Positions 60,408 to 64,000 of a stretch of 64,000 bases of DNA are shown piece after piece. Every line of letters starts with the position of its first letter. Positions within the stretch are counted from its first letter, which is position 1. Position numbers and translations under genes: made by a program. Source of the stretch: CAZWCE01 sp964632505 (GTDB taxonomy: Bacteria > Planctomycetota > Planctomycetia > Pirellulales > Thermoguttaceae); contig CAZWCE010000014.1 in NCBI GenBank assembly GCA_964632505.1, positions 34,843-98,842 of the forward strand. The letters run 5' to 3'. Below the pieces are notes generated by a model, which saw only the letters and a program-made list of their open reading frames with translations, was not told the DNA's origin and ran no database searches.

Positions 60408-62135
60408 ATGAACAACACCGAGATCGCTCAAACCTTAGAGAACGTCGCCGGCATGCTCGAATTCCAGGGAGCGAATCGCTTCCGGATTCGCGCCTACCAG
60501 AACGCCGCACGAGCCGTCAACGCCTTGGGAGCTTCCGTTTCTTCCATCCTCGACGATGATCAGCAGCAGCTCACCGATGTCGAAGGTCTCGGCAAGGACC
60601 TGGCCGGAAAGATCGAGCAGCTCGTTCGTGAAGGCACCTTCCCTTTGTTGGAAGAGTTGCAAGAAGAGATCCCCCAATCCGCCCTCGAAATGATGCGCAT
60701 TCCGGGCCTGGGGCCGAAGAAGGCCGCGACGCTCTACCATGACTTGGGTATTGAGAATCTCGATGATCTCAAAAAAGCCTGCGAAGACCAGAAAATCAGG
60801 GAATTGGAGGGATTCGGCCAAAAGACCGAACAAAAGATTCTCGAAGGAATGGACATCGCCAAGGAATCGATCCAGCGCGTCCTATGGGCCGAAGCGGAGT
60901 CGATGGTCGAAGACCTCTGCGACTACATGAAAAAACAGTGCGATTCCCTGAAGGAGATCGTCCCCGCGGGGAGCTATCGACGCCGAAAGGAAACGGTCGG
61001 CGACCTCGACCTGCTCGTCCAAACGGATGATGTCCAACAGGTCCAAAATGTCTTCGGAAACTATCCCCATACCGAGGAGATCCTTTGGCAAGGGAAGCAA
61101 AAGATGTCGGTTCGGTTGGAGTCGGGGCTTCAGGTCGATCTACGGTTCTTCGAAAAGCAAGCTTTCGGCGCCGCCCTGCAATACTTCACCGGTTCGAAAT
61201 CTCACAACGTAAAACTGAGAAAACGGGCTAAAAGAAAAAATCTAAAAATCAACGAGTACGGCGTTTTTCAAGAAAAGGATGATAAAATCGTCGCGGGGGA
61301 GACGGAGGAGGAAGTCTACCAGGCGGTCGACCTCCCTTGGATCTTTCCGGAACTTCGGGAAGACAGAGAGGAGTTCCATTGGGCCGATCACCACGAGCTT
61401 CCCGACTTGATTGAACTGGACGATTTGAAAGGTGACCTCCACTGCCATTCCACCTGGACCGATGGTGCCGGGACGATAGAAGAAATGGCCATCGCGGCCA
61501 AGCAGCGAGGGCTTGAGTACATCGCATTGACCGATCATTCCAAACGGGTCACCATGGTCGGTGGACTCGATGAGGACAAGCTCAGAAAAACTTGGGACGA
61601 TGTGGACGAGGTCAACGAACGGGTTTCCGGCATCGAGGTCCTCAAGGGGGTGGAAGTCGATATTCTGGAAAACGGGGATCTCGATCTTTCCGATAAAATC
61701 CTGGAAATGGCGGACTGGGTGGTCGCGAGTCTACACTTCGGTCAAGGACAGGAAGAAAAAAAAATCATGCGGCGGATCCTGAATGCCCTGAAAAATCCTC
61801 ACGTTCGCGTGATCGGGCATCCGACCGGTCGCATGATCCACGAACGAAAAGCGTATGCCGTCGATCTGGAGGCGATGGTCGAAACGGCTAAAAAGGAGAA
61901 TAAGTTTCTGGAACTCAATTCGCATCCTAGAAGGCTCGATCTCGATGACAACGGTTGCGCTCTGGCGAAGAAACACGGCGTGAAGATCATCATTTCGACC
62001 GATGCCCATTCGACCGAGGGGCTCCAAGCGAGTCGCTTCGGCATCAACCAAGCACGGCGGGGTGGCCTGACCGCCGATGACGTCGGCAATACACGCACAT
62101 GGAAACAACTCCAGAAACTCTTTTCCTCCAAGTGA
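60408..62135 (+). CDS. polX: DNA polymerase/3'-5' exonuclease PolX
   Basis: Repair DNA polymerase of the bacterial PolX type, about 575 residues. The N-terminal helix-hairpin-helix region (IPGLGPKKAATLYHDLG) is followed by the PolX nucleotidyltransferase (GSYRRRKETVGDLDLLV, with catalytic Asp pair) and a C-terminal PHP exonuclease (GDLHCHSTWTDGAGT, ALTDHSKRV, GVEVDIL, STDAHSTEG), which has the family metal-binding His/Asp. It fills gaps in base-excision repair. GAGG is better placed for a TTG start at 60402 (five bases) than for ATG 60408, so two more residues are possible. Confidence 0.96.
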   Translation: MNNTEIAQTLENVAGMLEFQGANRFRIRAYQNAARAVNALGASVSSILDDDQQQLTDVEGLGKDLAGKIEQLVREGTFPLLEELQEEIPQSALEMMRIPGLGPKKAATLYHDLGIENLDDLKKACEDQKIRELEGFGQKTEQKILEGMDIAKESIQRVLWAEAESMVEDLCDYMKKQCDSLKEIVPAGSYRRRKETVGDLDLLVQTDDVQQVQNVFGNYPHTEEILWQGKQKMSVRLESGLQVDLRFFEKQAFGAALQYFTGSKSHNVKLRKRAKRKNLKINEYGVFQEKDDKIVAGETEEEVYQAVDLPWIFPELREDREEFHWADHHELPDLIELDDLKGDLHCHSTWTDGAGTIEEMAIAAKQRGLEYIALTDHSKRVTMVGGLDEDKLRKTWDDVDEVNERVSGIEVLKGVEVDILENGDLDLSDKILEMADWVVASLHFGQGQEEKKIMRRILNALKNPHVRVIGHPTGRMIHERKAYAVDLEAMVETAKKENKFLELNSHPRRLDLDDNGCALAKKHGVKIIISTDAHSTEGLQASRFGINQARRGGLTADDVGNTRTWKQLQKLFSSK

Positions 62136-62160
62136 ATAGGTCCCCGGAAGAATGCGTTTT

Positions 62161-63546
62161 TCAACCTCGTTGCCGCATTGAATCGAGCGTTTCTATAAGT
62201 GACTTTATGTCCAGTTCACTTGGTGAAACCTTCGATTCGGCAGCGAGTGCAGCGGCGACCCCGACCGCCTCGCCGGTTCGGACCACATTGCCGGTCAGTC
62301 GGTAACTCCCCAGTGCGTAATGATCGCCGGAAATACATCGGCCCGCAAGAAGCAAGTTGTCGAACTTCGCGGTTTGAAGAGATCGGAACGGGATCTCATA
62401 GGGGCGGACGCGGAACTTCGGTCGCTCCGGAACTCCGGCTGGAGGAGGTTGATAGGGGTCGTCGACGGAATGGATCCCAGAGCCGGAAGTGATCTTGGTG
62501 ATACCGTCCACGAAGTGGGCACCACGGTCCATATCCTTCCATGTAAGATAGTATCGCCCCCGAATGCGTCTCGTCGCGCGGACACCGACGGCGGGTCCCG
62601 TGGAAATCAAAAAAGCATCTTTCCAATCGTTGCCGCCGTGATGCTGAAAGACCTCGACATACTGCTGGATTTGCCGCCGGCCCCGGATTTCCGCTTGGCT
62701 GAGATCGCGGACGTTCGTGCCGTCGATCCCATAGAACTGTGTCGCCATCAGTCGAAAGACGCCCTCTTGGCCCGGCTGCGGAAAAAGCGTGATGTTCGGA
62801 TAGCTCGGCTTCACATTCCCTTTGGCGAGTATTTCCAAAAGCGGTCCCCGTTTGGCGGGTTCACCTCGGTAGCCGCCGACTGTTGCAAATAGAGTGACAG
62901 GTTGGGTCTTGCCGTCGTATTCCCGCCCCATTTCGAATTCGCAACCGGCCTGGGCCGCCAGATCGCCGTCTCCGGTCGCGTCGATGACGGTTTCGGCCTC
63001 GATGAATTCCAGCCCCGACTTGCTTGCCGTGAACACCCCGAGGATCCGTTTCCCCTCTTTGGCGACGGCGACGGCACGGGTATGCAACTGCACTTCCACT
63101 CCCGATTCAAGTGCGAGCTGATCCAGTTCATTTTTCATGTCTTCGAGGAGATAGATGTGGCGACCGAACACTTTATGGATGGGCAAACGTCGTTGGAGCT
63201 CCGCATTGAAGCCGTCGAATCCATGCCCTTGCATGTAATGCGAAACACCGACTGCCGTCCAAACCCCGCCGAGAAAAGGCATGGTTTCCAGCAACATCGT
63301 CTTGGCACCGCTTCTCGCCGCGTAAACGGCCGCTGCGCAGCCCGCCGGGCCACCACCACAAACGAGCACTTCGACACGACGGACTACCGGAGCCTCACAT
63401 GAAATCGGCAAACAGGTCTTCTTCTCCTCCGGAGAACGGAATTCGCCGAACGCTCCAGCACTCTGTGCGGCGAGACCGATCGCCGAAGCGGAAGCGATGA
63501 AATGACGCCTCGTCAATGACGAGCCATTCGAAGGTTTCAAGCTCAT
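62161..63546 (-). CDS. Tat-exported FAD-dependent oxidoreductase
   Basis: 461 residues. Twin-arginine start SLTRRHFIASASAIGLA, then the FAD Rossmann motif VEVLVCGGGPAGCAAAVYAA and the GG doublet LGGVWTAVG. This is the PF12831 (FAD_oxidored) type frequent in planctomycetes, with a later glycine-rich loop VIDATGDGDLAAQAGC. Substrate unknown; many homologues lie in carbohydrate-processing loci. It is on the minus strand, 25 nt from the polX stop. Confidence 0.9.
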   Translation of the reverse strand: MSLKPSNGSSLTRRHFIASASAIGLAAQSAGAFGEFRSPEEKKTCLPISCEAPVVRRVEVLVCGGGPAGCAAAVYAARSGAKTMLLETMPFLGGVWTAVGVSHYMQGHGFDGFNAELQRRLPIHKVFGRHIYLLEDMKNELDQLALESGVEVQLHTRAVAVAKEGKRILGVFTASKSGLEFIEAETVIDATGDGDLAAQAGCEFEMGREYDGKTQPVTLFATVGGYRGEPAKRGPLLEILAKGNVKPSYPNITLFPQPGQEGVFRLMATQFYGIDGTNVRDLSQAEIRGRRQIQQYVEVFQHHGGNDWKDAFLISTGPAVGVRATRRIRGRYYLTWKDMDRGAHFVDGITKITSGSGIHSVDDPYQPPPAGVPERPKFRVRPYEIPFRSLQTAKFDNLLLAGRCISGDHYALGSYRLTGNVVRTGEAVGVAAALAAESKVSPSELDIKSLIETLDSMRQRG

Positions 63547-64000
63547 GGATCACTTTCTTATTCTTATCAAGAGGTCAGAGAAATCCAAGCCATTCCTCGG
63601 AGCTACCGATGGTGATTCATCACCGGCCGGCGCACCCCGGGTCGGCCGACTTCACAGCGATTTGAACCGTTCATGATTTTGTGATCGGGGTGGTCTTTGT
63701 GTTGACGTCACCACTGTTTATCCTATCAAGGAATGGGACCCGGCCGCAAGAGAAGGAGAGGAATTTGTCGTGCGATCTTGAGATGGAGACCGATCGATTC
63801 CGTTGGAAGTCGTTCCCGAAGTCGCCGCGAGGATTCGACAACTCCTTTCCGCTCGGATAGAATAGAGGTTTTTGATCCGGATGGCCACGGCCCCCACCGA
63901 TGCCGTTTCAAGACGAAACGGATTTCAGGCTTTTTCCGATAGAATTTGGGCTCTTCACGGATTTTCATGGCTAGTGCCGAAGTGCAATGATACGCAAATC
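63547..64000. other. 454-nt right-edge region, no gene recognised
   Basis: The region upstream of the FAD oxidoreductase. A palindromic TGACGTCA lies at 63703-63710 and the sequence TTGACG stands at 63702-63707 without a matching -10 at normal distance. Short frames on both strands at 63726-63968 lack ribosome sites and family likeness. The next gene lies beyond the edge. Confidence 0.45.

Noticed and set aside
63726..63968. Short frames on both strands at the right edge
   Set aside because: Neither has a ribosome site or family features; treated as non-coding.
1..64000. CRISPR arrays, rRNA, RNase P, tmRNA, transposases and phage genes
   Set aside because: Looked for regular direct repeats and hallmark sequences throughout and found none.

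Overview
The window looks like a chromosomal segment of a planctomycete, most likely from the Pirellulales side. The signs are three formylglycine-type sulfatases, two Tat-exported oxidoreductases, a surface protein with the LExxExRxLLS-type N-terminal motif, an SHD1-domain lipoprotein, the VWA/DUF58/BatA-like membrane set, a bacterial-microcompartment shell protein, and a PPi-type phosphofructokinase. There are no rRNA genes, CRISPR arrays, phage genes or recognisable transposases. One tRNA gene, tRNA-Phe(GAA), sits at the left edge.

Layout. 0-12 kb, almost all minus strand: catabolic genes (sulfatase, iron alcohol dehydrogenase, sulfatase, Gfo/Idh oxidoreductase, sulfatase and amidohydrolase joined by an ATGA overlap) followed by two SPFH/band-7 membrane proteins. 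12-20 kb: an exported TPR protein, TypA/BipA, a microcompartment shell protein (PduT-like) with its Fe-S flavoprotein partner (PduS-like), galactokinase, and a radical SAM/SPASM enzyme. 20-29 kb: an SHD1 lipoprotein, a 1198-residue DUF4175-like membrane protein started by GTG, glutamine-dependent NAD synthetase, and 5-formyltetrahydrofolate cyclo-ligase with a long upstream region that may encode a small RNA. 29-34.5 kb, plus strand: rpsR, argB, argD, argF, rph. 34.5-40.3 kb, minus: zinc alcohol dehydrogenase (TTG start), SDR, 6-phosphogluconate dehydrogenase, HAD hydrolase, PPi-phosphofructokinase. 40.6-45.6 kb: a 1658-residue surface protein with a metallopeptidase domain, three SdrD-B-like repeats and seven propeller-type repeats. 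46-50 kb: GNAT, a split M16B peptidase pair, a second GNAT. 50-55.6 kb: an overlapping VWA/DUF58/BatA operon. 56.8-60.4 kb: GT2, YdjC-like deacetylase and GT87-like membrane transferase. 60.4-63.5 kb: PolX and a Tat-exported FAD oxidoreductase.

The most unusual observations are: a ~105-nt element present twice (26217-26320 and 57936-58041), about 85% identical, with conserved hairpins, a Shine-Dalgarno-like GAGGGG and a tiny ORF; an apparently orphan PduT/PduS microcompartment redox pair; the large propeller surface protein; the complementary M16B pair; and the long promoter-bearing region upstream of the 5-FCL gene. Everything here was read by eye; no homology search or RNA folding was run, and family names are recognition calls.
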